A stretch of 64,000 nucleotides of DNA, from assembly GCA_017562135.1 (NCBI GenBank), contig QEYB01000963.1:1-64000 (forward strand). The letters run 5' to 3'. A model generated the notes under the pieces. The model had not been told where the DNA came from, did not search any database, and worked only from the letters and a program-made list of their open reading frames with translations. A program made the position numbers and the translations under genes. This DNA comes from Dipylidium caninum (taxonomy: Eukaryota; Platyhelminthes; Cestoda; Cyclophyllidea; Dipylidiidae). Numbering within the stretch: the stretch's first letter is position 1; each line of letters starts with the position of its first letter. This document shows positions 1 through 11,165 of this stretch, piece by piece.

Positions 1-3000
1 GGAGAGAGTTGTTTACTTTGGAAGGATAGAGGGCATGGAATGCAAATCGTTGTGCAGTCGGTGCTCGGAACAAACTTTTCCAAATTCCACTGGTTCAATA
101 TTCGGCCCATATTTGGCTGGATAATGATTGATATGTGCTTCGTACGTGATGACATGCTTTCTGTTGGCGAATAAGTGGAGTATGCTTATAATTATCTCAT
201 TTCAACCGAACGAGACATCGTTTTCCTGTGATGGTGAGTAGATGAACATGGCTTTCTAGTCCGGGTACTTGTCTTCGTTGACATCGCTAAATTGCTTGCT
301 CATTTGTTTACTTCGCTCATCACTTAATCTTCACTCCTCTCCGACTTATTACCGTTTATCTCTCTCACGTCGCTTTACAGAATCTTTACCGGATGTTTTG
401 CTAGGCAACCACGGAAGCATAGTGGATAGGAGGCTTCAGTTCTTATTCGATTCTCATTTAGTCATCACACTTGCTCTGACTACTCCTTACTTTATATGGT
501 CGACGAGAGCCTGACCGGGTGGCAGCTCGATCCACTTAAACACCAAGTCATATGGACCGAGATTCATGGTGTTGTGATGTGAAGAGTGCATTTTGCACCT
601 CCACCTCAGCTCATAAGCTTCTTTCACGGTAGGTGATTCTCATCACAGTGGTGTGCTCACACCATGATACATGTCCTTGAATTGAATGGGGTATCAGTAT
701 GTCACGTGTGCATGTCTAAGAATTTTGTATTATAAGTCATATACGAGACAGAGGAGACGTCGCCGTCTTTCTCCATCGCTGCAATCCTTATCAGCGAGAC
801 GCTTACCTCCATCATTAAAGTCAAATCTCACTGTTCTTGCTTTATTATAGATTAACAGATATTTTCATTGTCACTCACGTAGAGTGGAGATTTCGATGGT
901 CATGTGCAACAACACTAACAGCAACCCGCGTTGTAGCCTCGTTCTTGGGTCAGGCCGGGCTCTTCATTTGGTCCCTGTCATTCAGCTTGCCTTGACTTGA
1001 CTTGAACTTGATCTTGGATGGAGTTAGACAAATTCAGATACGTCCTTCTTCCTCGACTCGAGGCCGAACTTTCTCATTACAATACGAGTTCATTCCGAGT
1101 TCCTTCGCTCTATCCTCCATGCAATATACACATATTGCGTCGTTGGGGGTGTTGATCCTTCTCACTAATCACTACAAGTGTCTCTACATTTTTTTCGCTC
1201 CTGTCTCACACTTAATGCTCTTTAGGTCATCCCGCCTGCCTGATGTTGAACAATGATTTGACTGCACAGTTCATCGCCTTCCACCCAGCGGACTCCGTTT
1301 AGCGGTTGCAACCGCTCTTTACTTCAGTACGTCCACAACACTGATATGAGTGTCAACTTCCCGGTGCGTAACAATTCACCAACGCATCAGCTGGGGGCGG
1401 CGTCCGAACGCACATTTTGCTTGGCAACGTAACTTCCACGTCGTATAAGTGCTTATACGACTCCTTGTGAAGAGATGGCATTGAATCAGAAGTTGGACGC
1501 GCGTCCAGGTTAGGCGAATTTTAGCTTTATTTAGCACTGTGGTCATTTTCACGTCTAAAAGCCCCAATTGAAACAATAAAGTACGCATTAGTACTGTGTC
1601 CCTGCTTAGAACGCACTAGACTTAAACGTGGGCTATTCTTTAGAACTCATCGGTGATGTGTCTCATTCTCAAACGAAGCCTGTACTGCCAAAGGTTGCCT
1701 TCTTACGTAAACCTTCCGTCTTTCCGTCAAATGTAAGTGCTCACAAGAAGCGTGGGTGCTTTTACCAGAGTTCACACAGAATGAGATGCACAATTTCATT
1801 CGCATTACTTGACGCTCCCGCGTAGTTAGCACTAAGTCACGTTCTACCTTCAGCTCTCGGTGCCCATGCCCGGGAGGAGAGGGACCAACTCAGCTCCCAT
1901 CGCACTTTTACTGCTCATCTACAAGATCCATCCATCATCCACCCATTCTCTATTTGCCTCTTGAATGCACTCAATAAACACATTTCTATGCTTGTCGAGA
2001 CGACTGACGTTGAGTCGTCTCAACGGGACATCTCTCCTATGTAAACGACAGCAGTGAACAGACAAAGTTACAGATTGTAAGTGCGACCTATGGCGAGGAA
2101 CATTGAAAAAAAAAAAGAAGGAACGCACCGATTCGGAACCAACATTAAAAGGTGAAAATGACTTCTCTTGAGAGCTCTGCTGCCCAGTACCAAAGGACTT
2201 GGAAAATAAGCGAGGAACTTCAAAGTCAACGAGGTCAACAGATAGTATGCGTGCAGCCTCCGGGCATAAATCAAATGCAAAAATCTGCTTTACGGCTGCA
2301 CAATTCCTGCCAGCATGGAATTGTGAACGGTGCAACTAATGGGCAACAAGTTGAGTTGGCTGCCTGAAATGCCCCATAGAAGGTGCGTGAAGAGGGACGA
2401 AAAGTCCCACAAGACCCCTTACAACTTCACTGTCGCAGAATGCGTCGTCATCTATCGTCACTAGTCTTCTTGAGGAATCAGATACGGCTGCCGGACATCA
2501 TGGAACAGGAGGCGAGGTGGATCAAAAGGCACCGGTAGATACGAAGACCATTTGAGGCAGCGATTAATTGATTTCAGCGGAAGATGCCGCTTCTCACAAG
2601 GATCAATCGAGTACGCGCAGGAGTTCCCGCTCCAAACCCCTTCATCCTCCTTAACCTGGCCCCCGACTTGGTATGTTTCTTTGTGCTACGGCAAAGTCTA
2701 CAAATGACTCGTGGACACGTTGTCTGGATGTGGAATAAGAAGAATTATAACAAACAACGACTAGCATCCGTCTGTCAACAGCTTTCTTCTTTCCCCTTTT
2801 CGCCTACTTCAGTGGCTTAAAGGCGAAAAATATAAAATTATTTCACGGGTGGTGCGTGCCTCGGTGAGTAAATCCGAGAGCATTTGCGGGGGTGTCAAGA
2901 TTACCGACTGACTTGATAGTGAATGAGATGTTTCAGTGCAGCTCCCAGAAAGCAGTTCTATTGGCATCCTCAGCTGCAAGTTGGACTGAGGCGAGGAGAT

Positions 3001-5299
3001 GAAAGGATAATTGGCAGCCACCAAAGAAGAAGATGTGGCCGATTAGAGTGAGCACAGGTTGATAAGAAGTCATTGAAGACCCTGTATCACTTTTCCTTTC
3101 CCCTTTTCATCAAAAAGCAACCCTCTAATCGTCTGCATGCGCGTAAAATCTTTAGGCTGCAAAGCTGGGGTCCCCACTTAAATCGCCTTAGCTTTACCTC
3201 ACCGTGTACGGGTGAAGAAGACCAGAACAGTGAAGCTGTGACATCAGAAAGGAGTAAGTTGGACACCGAGGTGGAATTATTGTGCAGAAAGCTGTTGCGT
3301 GTGTGGAAGTAGTCTATTGAGATGAGCTTTGGACATTTGCAGTGGTTGAGAGAAGTCGACTTGTCAGAATAGTGGTAAAAAATGTTGGCGAGAGAACGAA
3401 AGTTTGGGTAGAAAGGCCGTTTGTTGTAGATTTGGGTTGAAGAAGGTACCACGTCGACACTGAAATTGGCGAATCGCTGACACTTACACTCCACACGCTT
3501 TAAAAGGTGGATGTGAGAGAATGGGGCTACTGGGGAGAAAGGGAAAGAATGAGAGAAGGGAAGGAGTAGAGGTGAGGTGGCATGGATGGTATCTCGGTCT
3601 GTTGTGCGGGGTAGAACGAAAACTGACACGGCTTCGTATATTCTCATGTTATTCACTACAATTAACTGACGCTCATCAGTACACTTCACAATCGCAGTGT
3701 CTCGACTCTCTAGCACATTTGCTCCTTCCTCGCAGACGCATCTTCCCTCCCATTCCCAACACGTCTTCTATGCCTTGGCGTTCCTACAGCCGACCATTCT
3801 ATTATCAGTCGCTCCATTACAGTTCATCCATTCCCTCACTTTTCCATTATTTCCTTATTCTAGACAACGGCGGATTATATTGACACGCGATCAGAATCGT
3901 CTAAGAGAGACCAATTTAGCGGAAAGAAAGTGTATATGAATTGGTGGGCGAAACTCTGATCATTTGAAGAGCTAGACGAAAAATCCATTAGCCATGGTGA
4001 ATAGAGGCGACTGTGCAAATAGTTTTCAACTCTTTCCACTCCTCAATTTGGGCATCAGTGACGATATTAGTTGGGTCGAGTGATGGGTCTGCAAGTTGGC
4101 AATTCATGCTGCGTGGGGTTGGGGTGTTGAGGAGAAGGAGCAGGCTGGTCAGAGGCGGCAATTGCATCCGGTCCCCTTTAGGACTCTTCATGTCGTATAT
4201 TCATGTAAGACCACAGCTAAGAAAAAGTAAGGATTCTATAATGTGAAAGAGCGCAATGGGGACGAAGTTGTCGTAAGGGAAATGCAGTTTGAGGGCCTCA
4301 CTTCTTGCCTCCCACTGAAGGCCCAGAATTGCAGGCCGTTTGCCCTCATCCACGGCGCATCTTATTTGAGCGAAAGCAGAGTGGAGAAGGGGAGCTGATA
4401 ATCTGGGGTGCTCCTTATGATCTGTTATAACAATCACATATATTCTTAGCAGTCCTGCCATTTTGACGTCTTCTTCACAGCCATGGCAACAGCAAAGTTT
4501 GTTTCTAGTGTTCAATATTTCACACCTGGCAATTTTTAAATTATATTTATTGTCACTACTTATTGCTTTATGCCCATTCTACCTTGCTCAATGTTCCTTA
4601 TGTGATGTCTAAAGAGCAGAAATGCCACATTTGTGTGCGGCAAGAAAAAATTATCAGGCCCCAAGTCTATTGCATACAAAGGAGATTTAAGTGAATGAGG
4701 TCTGTAGACTAAACGATCACGAGTAGAGGAGTGAAGAATAAGACGATAATTGTGACTTGACTGTTAACACCCTTCGCCAAAGCACTCTTGACACTAGCAA
4801 AAACACGTGCTGAAAAGTCATACATGCAAAACATGCCTAAAACTGCGCCTTTCTCGTGAAATAACATTTCACCTCGACACCTTATTTGCGCAGTGTCGAG
4901 AGGGGTGTAAAGAGGTGGAGGTCATAGGCGACAGAGACGATGAGAGGAAGAGGCAAAAGGGGGAGACGTAGGATGCTTTTGCTGCAGTCTCCACTGGAAT
5001 ATTCTCAAACGGACTCCATCGGCGCGAGGTGTGATCCTCTCGCACAGACGCCTGCGTCCATGGCAGGGCCACAAATCCGCCTCGAGTGCATCTCCTGTTG
5101 CACAAAATTGACCAGGAAGTAACTAGTGGCAATCAATACCCGCCAACGTTTAAATCTTTTGACCTGGGAATTATTGATTGACATTTGCACAGGTATTATT
5201 GCAACTAAGGCCAATACACGTTCTGCCTCGAGCAAAGCAGAAGAAGTGGAAAGGTCTTCTGCGGGAGATTTCGATATCCTGTAAATCCTCATCATCAGG
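1..5299. other. No recognisable gene
   Basis: Only short open frames on both strands, none with a recognised motif. The longest (minus, 3716-3087) is listed separately as doubtful. No tRNA, repeat or promoter pattern stood out. Confidence 0.6.
3087..3716 (-). CDS. Longest unassigned open frame in the left third (209 codons), doubtful
   Basis: A minus-strand ATG at 3716 opens a 209-codon frame closing at 3087. The product is rich in Ser, Phe, Leu, His and Arg with scattered Cys, has no signal peptide, no clear membrane segment and no motif I recognise. By a rough estimate an open frame this long could occur by chance about once in several windows of this size, so it is weak evidence of a gene. 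No TATA box, splice partner or codon pattern supports it. Confidence 0.12.
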   Translation of the reverse strand: MLESRDTAIVKCTDERQLIVVNNMRIYEAVSVFVLPRTTDRDTIHATSPLLLPFSHSFPFSPVAPFSHIHLLKRVECKCQRFANFSVDVVPSSTQIYNKRPFYPNFRSLANIFYHYSDKSTSLNHCKCPKLISIDYFHTRNSFLHNNSTSVSNLLLSDVTASLFWSSSPVHGEVKLRRFKWGPQLCSLKILRACRRLEGCFLMKRGKEK

Positions 5300-5960
5300 T
5301 CAAAACTAAAGTTTCCACCATGTCAGAAGTGAAAATCGCAAGAGTTGCAACTGGCGTTGTCACAACCCCGGAATCTACTGTGCAGTCGGAGGCTGTCTAA
5401 CAACGGATAGCTCACATATCCCATCAAAGACATCTTTGGACATGTACGATCTGCTCTTAATGACCATCTGGCCACGTACTCATTTTACGTCCGAAGCGGC
5501 TGTTCCAGCAGGCGAAAAGAGTGAGTGCAGAGCAACGCAAACCTTAGTGGTAAAGAAGGAATATTTCTTCATTGAGGAAGGGCTCCAGGAAAGAACACAA
5601 GCAATATGAGAAGACAAGGAGAAGTATGATTGGTTGGAATAGATGAGAAGAGTCAGCCACGACAAGACTTTGACACTTTAAGGGAAAGACGAAGAACTTG
5701 GTAAGATTGTTTCTGTCCTAGTTTAAAGACGAAAAAATGATATAAGGAATGACAGTTTTTCACTTGAACAATTAATGGATCAATCACTTCCCCATGAGTA
5801 TAATAAAAGTCCAGTCCATAACATTGCTTGTGCACATTATGCTTCGTGATCTAATAAAGGCACTCAAAATAGAGACTCGAGTGCATTTTAAAAAGGGAAA
5901 AGGTAAGGGTGAATTCTACCTTTCTAGGCCGCGTGGGGTACATCGGCGCCCAATGAGCCA
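5300..5960 (-). repeat. Dispersed inverted repeat R1, copy A
   Basis: The minus strand here aligns by eye with the plus strand at 13930-14590 along about 660 bp. The best-kept part is an open stretch that reads FVLSWNISSMTEYSFFTPKV in copy B and CVLSWSPSSMKKYSFFTTKV here. Several differences in this stretch are silent or conservative. It may be a decayed exon of a duplicated gene or of a mobile element; I see no terminal repeats or target-site duplications. Confidence 0.75.
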
Positions 5961-8936
5961 TGCAAGTACCATCAAGAACCTTGATTCCTACTAAGACAGA
6001 AGAGTCTAGCCCCTCTCCCAAAATCTATCAAATTGGCATTTTCTTCTTAATAATTATTTCCACTGCCTCGGTGATATCTGCGCTTAGCAAGTTGGTGAAC
6101 AGGAAGTAATGCTGAAGGAGTGTAATTTGAAAGGTGGGAGTGTTTAGTTGAGAAGGCGTATTAGACGTCATTGGTTGGCGACAACATCTCGAAGGCAGTT
6201 GTTAATGCAGTTGTGAACAGGACTTCGACGCGAGGTAGAAGAGGGTCCCGCTCACTGAGCCTATGAAGGGAGTTGGCTGGGTCAGTCGGCTGCGTCTCCC
6301 ACTTCTGGGCTTTGGCACGTCTCCACTCCGAGACTGCATTCCTGGTCAAGGTGAAAAAGTTAGCCAATCCTTCATTCCCCGCACTATCAGACTGTTAACT
6401 TTTCTTTACGCAGCTACGAATATCTCATAGCTTGAGGCCTCATCTTACGGCGTTTCTTCGGCCTACTCATTTGAAATGGCTAGTTTCCACTCGCACAAAG
6501 GATCTTTCTTCTACCGACTAGGATAGTGTATAAGAGTCACTTTCGCCACAGTCATAAAGGAACCTGGTGCATTTCGAGCAGGATAATGGTAACCTACAAA
6601 ACGACAGTTCTGATGGAACTACTTCTCTACCATCAACATCTTGCCTCAGCCCCATTTTTGTGCATTTACTGATGTATGGGGACAAAAACTCATGTTGCGT
6701 CTTTTTTATAATAGATATGCAATGCTTACCTGTCGAGATTAGTTTTCGTTCGTCTCACTCTTGAGGAGCTCCACCGTGGTGCCCTTGACAAGAGGGGACA
6801 TAAGTACCCCTAATGTTTGTAGTTTCAGGCGTTCCCACTAGGCCAACACTTTCCCCACTCAAATTCCGGCGGTTGTGCACTACTCAGTAAAATGAGAGAA
6901 AGAGGCCCACCGCTATACGAAAGACCGTATCGTGAAATTCGAATTCTTTGATCTTTTAGGGGGAGAGAGTCTGTGAGCTTATTAAATCTGGATGCCCCTC
7001 AAGTGAGCTTAGAAGGCCTAAAAAGGAAAGGGTGCATTAAGATCAGGTGAATGGACCTTGTAAAGAATACAAATAGCCTTAAGGAAAATCTTATTCCTGT
7101 TCGGAAAATACTTGTCTTATTTGTTAAGTAGTGGATACAAAAATTGTGTGATAGATCTGAATTGAAATTTTCGCTTTGAGACAATTTGATATCCTTATTG
7201 TTCACGCGTATCCCATAGTCCCATATGGCTTTTACTTCCAGATGTCTCCTCTTCAGGGACAGTTAGTCTTGGGGGTGGAAGTTGGACGAAGAGGAATGCT
7301 TGCCACCTCACTCGCGATGTCTGCAGTCGCCGATTCCACGAGTGGAAATTTCCTCTTCCCCATTCCCAGGAATTTGCTTTCTTATGGCCATTTTGTGCAA
7401 TTGCATGGTCTCGGGTTAAGCCTCAGTTCTTGGTCATGTCGAGCGTGATTCAGGATTGCCTATTTGAACAGTGGCATGAGTGCAGTCAATTGTCACCTCC
7501 ACATGTCATCCCATTTGGCGTAAATTCGGCTTCGGCTTTCACTGTCAATTCCCTCTTCACATGAACTATGAAACCGTCGCGGCATCCTAGGAGCTAACAG
7601 AATCCGCCGTGCTGCGAACTATGAAAACGACTCTCTGCGTGGATAGTTAAGAAGCCTCATTGTGATTGCAAAATGACCTTGATCCCATGAACACAAAGAC
7701 ACCTTTTTTCTCTAAGTCAAATTTACTCGTGGACAGGGATGGGAACTGACAGATGCATTATGGCACGGAAGGCAGCTGAGTACCTGAAGCGGGAAACAGA
7801 TTCACATAGAATGGGGAGGCCTCGGTCAACCCGATTTCTTTCCCCCTAACTTCGCTGTAATCGCTTTGCAGGTGTCTGTTAAATCGAGGTAGTGAAGCAG
7901 AAGCAAGAAGAGGCGTTTCTGGAGACTCCTACACTTTCGTACATAAATCAGCGGTATAAAGTGGGAAATCTGAGAGTTGGAAGTCCTCGTTGGCTCCTGG
8001 TCCCCCGGTCCACTCACATTCCCCTCTTCTTCTTCCTCGCACTCCTCCTTCTCCATTTCGTCGAATGAGGCGGCCCTGGCCGTGAGGATCGTGAGGGTCA
8101 GAAGACAAATAAGGGATAGCCAGGAGGTCAGTGCCGTCGAGTCTGGTAATTGCAGTCACAAATTAAGAAATCTGCCCTACTAAAGCCCTCATTACCTATT
8201 AGGATTGCATTAATAAGACCTTATTAATATTTGGACGCCTTAAGACAAGGCCCTAAAATTCACTCACCTGCCTAAGTAGCTTAGATCGCACAAATTTGTC
8301 CCGAAGACTACGTTTTTGTACATGCAACTTACCAATCATGCAGCAATACCGTCCTCGTTGTAACACGATGTTCCCTTCTTGATCGGGCCGGGGAGTTAAT
8401 ACATTGCGGTACACCCCGATGACAGGCTCTATATCATCCACGTAGGCAATAATTACACGCCACATTCAAAAGTCTGCTTCATTTTAACCCACCGACCTGC
8501 CAACTAAAATATTCAATTAATTAGGACATAGGTAGACATGACGGACTCGGTATTCGATATAATTTATAGCGGCAGTGTTTCAGCAATAGACGTTCAGTTA
8601 AAGCGATGAGGGGGTCGTGCTCGCTGTCTTGGCAACTGCGCCTATGGCCCTCAGGTAACAAGTTAAATAAGAAGAATTGTGGTTAAAGTCAGGGTCTCAG
8701 TGAAGGTGGGTTTATTTGCTCCATCAGCTCGTCACTCCCATGCTTTTCGGGAAGAGCATACTCTTCTGTTCTCATTCCCACCCTACATATGGTCGTGGAG
8801 AGACTGGAAGGAACCGAGTACACATGCAATCCTCAATGGGTCGCAGGATTTTCGTCCGGTGTTGTCAGTTTTGAATAATTGAAGGAGATCCAAGCTTGAT
8901 ATTATATAAAATTTTACTGCACATCAACAACAAAGT
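5961..8936. other. No recognisable gene
   Basis: Short unassigned frames only, lying between repeat R1 copy A and the tandem duplication. A Glu-rich minus-strand frame near 8.0 kb reflects a CTC/TCC-rich tract. Confidence 0.6.
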
Positions 8937-9046
8937 GTCACCCTGCACTGGTGCGCTCACAACGTTAACTTGTTGGAAGATGCGACTAACAGCGATGCAA
9001 ACTCATGGAGAACGACAATCTGCTGAACAAGCCCTCAACACAAAGT
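8937..9046 (+). repeat. Tandem duplication, segment Q copy 1
   Basis: This segment matches 10036-10165 (shared AAACTCATGGAG, CTGAACAAG or CTGAACAGG, and a CACAAAG end). It lies about 0.6 kb before segment P copy 1, as Q copy 2 does before P copy 2. Both segments therefore belong to one duplicated unit of about 1.1 kb. Confidence 0.7.
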
Positions 9047-9356
9047 AAGGCCACAGGGCGCAAAATTTGAGCCTGCAGCGAATTGCCTTCTTTCGAGTTG
9101 AGTAACCAGACGGAATTTTTCGGGTATTTAATAGCCGTTATATTTAACTCAATCCCTATTCAGTAGGACTAAGTCACAAACAAGGTAGTTGACTTGTGCA
9201 ACAACAATTCGGTATCCCATGGGAAAAGAATGACCTTCGAAGAAAATGCACGAGACACTTGATTCTTTGATGACAAATAATTAGTAAATAACCCCTCACA
9301 GCTCAAATCCAGTGAATAGAGACTAACCGCGAGGGTCAAACTCCCCCTCCAATCTG

Positions 9357-9391
9357 ATTGGTCGTTGGATCGCCCAAGGTGGAGTATAAAA
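9357..9391 (+). promoter_or_regulatory. Inverted CCAAT and TATA box
   Basis: ATTGG (inverted CCAAT) at 9357-9361 is followed by TATAAAA at 9385-9391, about 50 nt before the ATG at 9434. The spacing fits an RNA polymerase II core promoter with a short 5' leader starting near 9415. It is the best TATA-type promoter in the window and sits inside the 8.9-11.2 kb tandem duplication. Confidence 0.45.
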
Positions 9392-9433
9392 GATGGTGAA
9401 GAGGCGTGAGTCTCTCATACCACTCGCGCAACA

Positions 9434-9511
9434 ATGCAGCCCTCCTGTCCTCTAATCTGCTTCGCCGTGGTCATGGTGATTCTGGAGGCCTGGACGCCGG
9501 TGGCCCAATAA
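9434..9511 (+). pseudogene. Signal-peptide-like 25-codon ORF ending at a premature TAA
   Basis: ATG at 9434 starts MQPSCPLICFAVVMVILEAW followed by TPVAQ and TAA. It has a hydrophobic core and a small-residue end like a secretion signal, directly behind the TATA box at 9385. After the stop the same frame gives CHTCLQLDCSTPTSRPS and a second stop, so a Cys-rich secreted product may once have followed. Cys-x-x-Cys just after a signal is seen in Ly-6/CD59-type proteins, but that is only a resemblance. The likely explanation is a broken member of a duplicated secreted-protein family. A chance ORF is possible. Confidence 0.35.
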
Positions 9512-9534
9512 TGTCACACTTGTCTCCAGCTTGA

Positions 9535-10020
9535 TTGCTCAACTCCAACTTCACGGCCTTCTTAATTCGTACTTTGTGAGGTCAAGCTTTAACCAGCCCA
9601 CTAGCATCTTGACTAAAAAAGCGACTCATGTGAAGACGTATAGCTTTGCCGCAAGAAAATTTACAGATAGAAAAGGGAGGGTAAATATAATACTAGAACT
9701 GTACAGTCTTCTAATCAATCTCTGCGTCATCTGCGCCAATTTTCCTTTTATCTCCTCTCCTTAGGCTAACTTGCCGGTTCACAGAATTGCTTTTAGAAGG
9801 CTGTTGTCGGTAATTTACAACCCGCCAATGTTCCCGTAATCGCTCACCGAGGCACGTCTTTGAGTCACCGAAGTAGAAGAAGAAAAGGTAAGCGTCTGGC
9901 AGAGGGAGATAGACATTTATTGACAATAGAGGCCCATCAGATAGACGGAAATGGTTGATTTGTGGCGATGAGAAGACAGCCCGCAATCACCGCACTCGCC
10001 GTTATATTGCGTATCTGATG
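9535..10020 (+). repeat. Tandem duplication, segment P copy 1
   Basis: This segment aligns by eye with 10670-11165 over nearly its full length, with small indels. Shared blocks include acagtcttct, gccaattttcctttt, ttgcttttag and gtagaagaag, and both end in a TTTGTGG and AATCACCGCAC block. Both copies keep a pyrimidine-rich tract ending in TTAG or TTTAG and, 40-45 nt later, TGTTGT followed by a gtaatt donor-like site. This looks like a remnant exon, but the two copies differ by 4 nt inside it and cannot share a frame. Confidence 0.8.
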
Positions 10021-10035
10021 CGCGATGACAGCCTG

Positions 10036-10165
10036 TCACTCTACATTGGGATGCCTACCACCCCAACTGGCTGGAAAATGCGCCTGACAGCTATACAAAC
10101 TCATGGAGCACGAGAATCTACTGAACAGGCGCTTAATCGTTCCCTCCTCACAAAGGGAAGCAATA
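10036..10165 (+). repeat. Tandem duplication, segment Q copy 2
   Basis: Partner of 8937-9046 in direct orientation, offset about 1.1 kb. It lies inside an 84-codon open frame (9955-10209) that I do not take as a gene, because copy 1 does not keep the frame. Confidence 0.7.
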
Positions 10166-10669
10166 CTCATTTACCATCCAGTAGAACAAATTACATTGGC
10201 CAGATTTAGGAAAACAAAAGCGTCGAGTAGAGCAAATGTACTCGAGAGTACGGATGTAAATTGTACCGACAAGTACCATTTAACTGTTTTGTCTGGGTGA
10301 ACAGATGTAGTAAATGGCACGAGAATTTATGGAGTCACTTGCGGTTTCTTTTCGTCGCACACAACTGATTTAGATACCGTCAACGCCATCTCACCTCATC
10401 TCTAATCATTTCCCCCCACTTTCCACTGACCACCACCTAACCCACATCGCCTCTTACGTCACTGCCACCTAGTGAAGTGAAAGTGGCGAAAGGTTGCCTA
10501 TTTCGGTTTCGACGTAACACCTTCTCCCACCCCCATCGACAACAAACCTCCACTTCTCTCGACCACCGTATGTGGCTAATGTTCATCCCAATTGACGACT
10601 TCCACACATGCATTACCTCTTTCTCCACAATAATGTCACCCTAGTCCCCAACTTCCCTACCTCTGATGT

Positions 10670-11165
10670 CTCAACTCCTTTCTTCACTCGTAAATGACGA
10701 GGTGAGATGTAACCAACCCAGTGTCAGTTTGTGCCATCCGACTGCCCCTGTCTAAAAAGATAATTCACGGGAAGACGTGGAACCTTACAGCCAGATTTTG
10801 CCCAAATGAAGACGGCCAAGGAGATGCGGTTTGACATAAAGGGGAGGGTGGATGTGATGCTAGAACTTCACAGTCTTCTTATCAAACTCTGTGTCATCGG
10901 TGCCAATTTTCCTTTCACCTCATCTTTTTAGTCTGACTTACCAAAAGAACTGCTTTTAGGAAGCTGTTGTAGGTAATTTCGGCATTCGCAAGTGATCTCA
11001 GATTCGCTCACCAGGGCACTTGCCACCATGCGCCGCCGAAGTAGAAGAAGGTAGTTTTTGTGATAGGAGCGGAATTTATACATATTTAAAATAAAGGGCA
11101 GTCTAAGGAATGGCAATGGTTCATTTGTGGAGACAAAGAGACGAACCATAATCACCGCACATGTG
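10670..11165 (+). repeat. Tandem duplication, segment P copy 2
   Basis: Partner of 9535-10020, direct orientation, offset about 1.14 kb. The remnant exon between its acceptor-like and donor-like sites reads SDLPKELLLGSCC. Upstream the match fades into a block with AATAATGTCAC and CTCAACTCC, also present behind the signal-like ORF of copy 1. The TATA box and signal-like ORF themselves are not recognisable here. Confidence 0.8.

Noticed and set aside
9434..9560. Calling the signal-peptide ORF a Ly-6/CD59 family gene
   Set aside because: Only a Cys-x-x-Cys after an interrupting stop supports it. The later family cysteines and a C-terminal CN motif are not visible.
8937..11165. CRISPR array
   Set aside because: Only two diverged copies of long units in animal DNA, with no short regular repeats and spacers.
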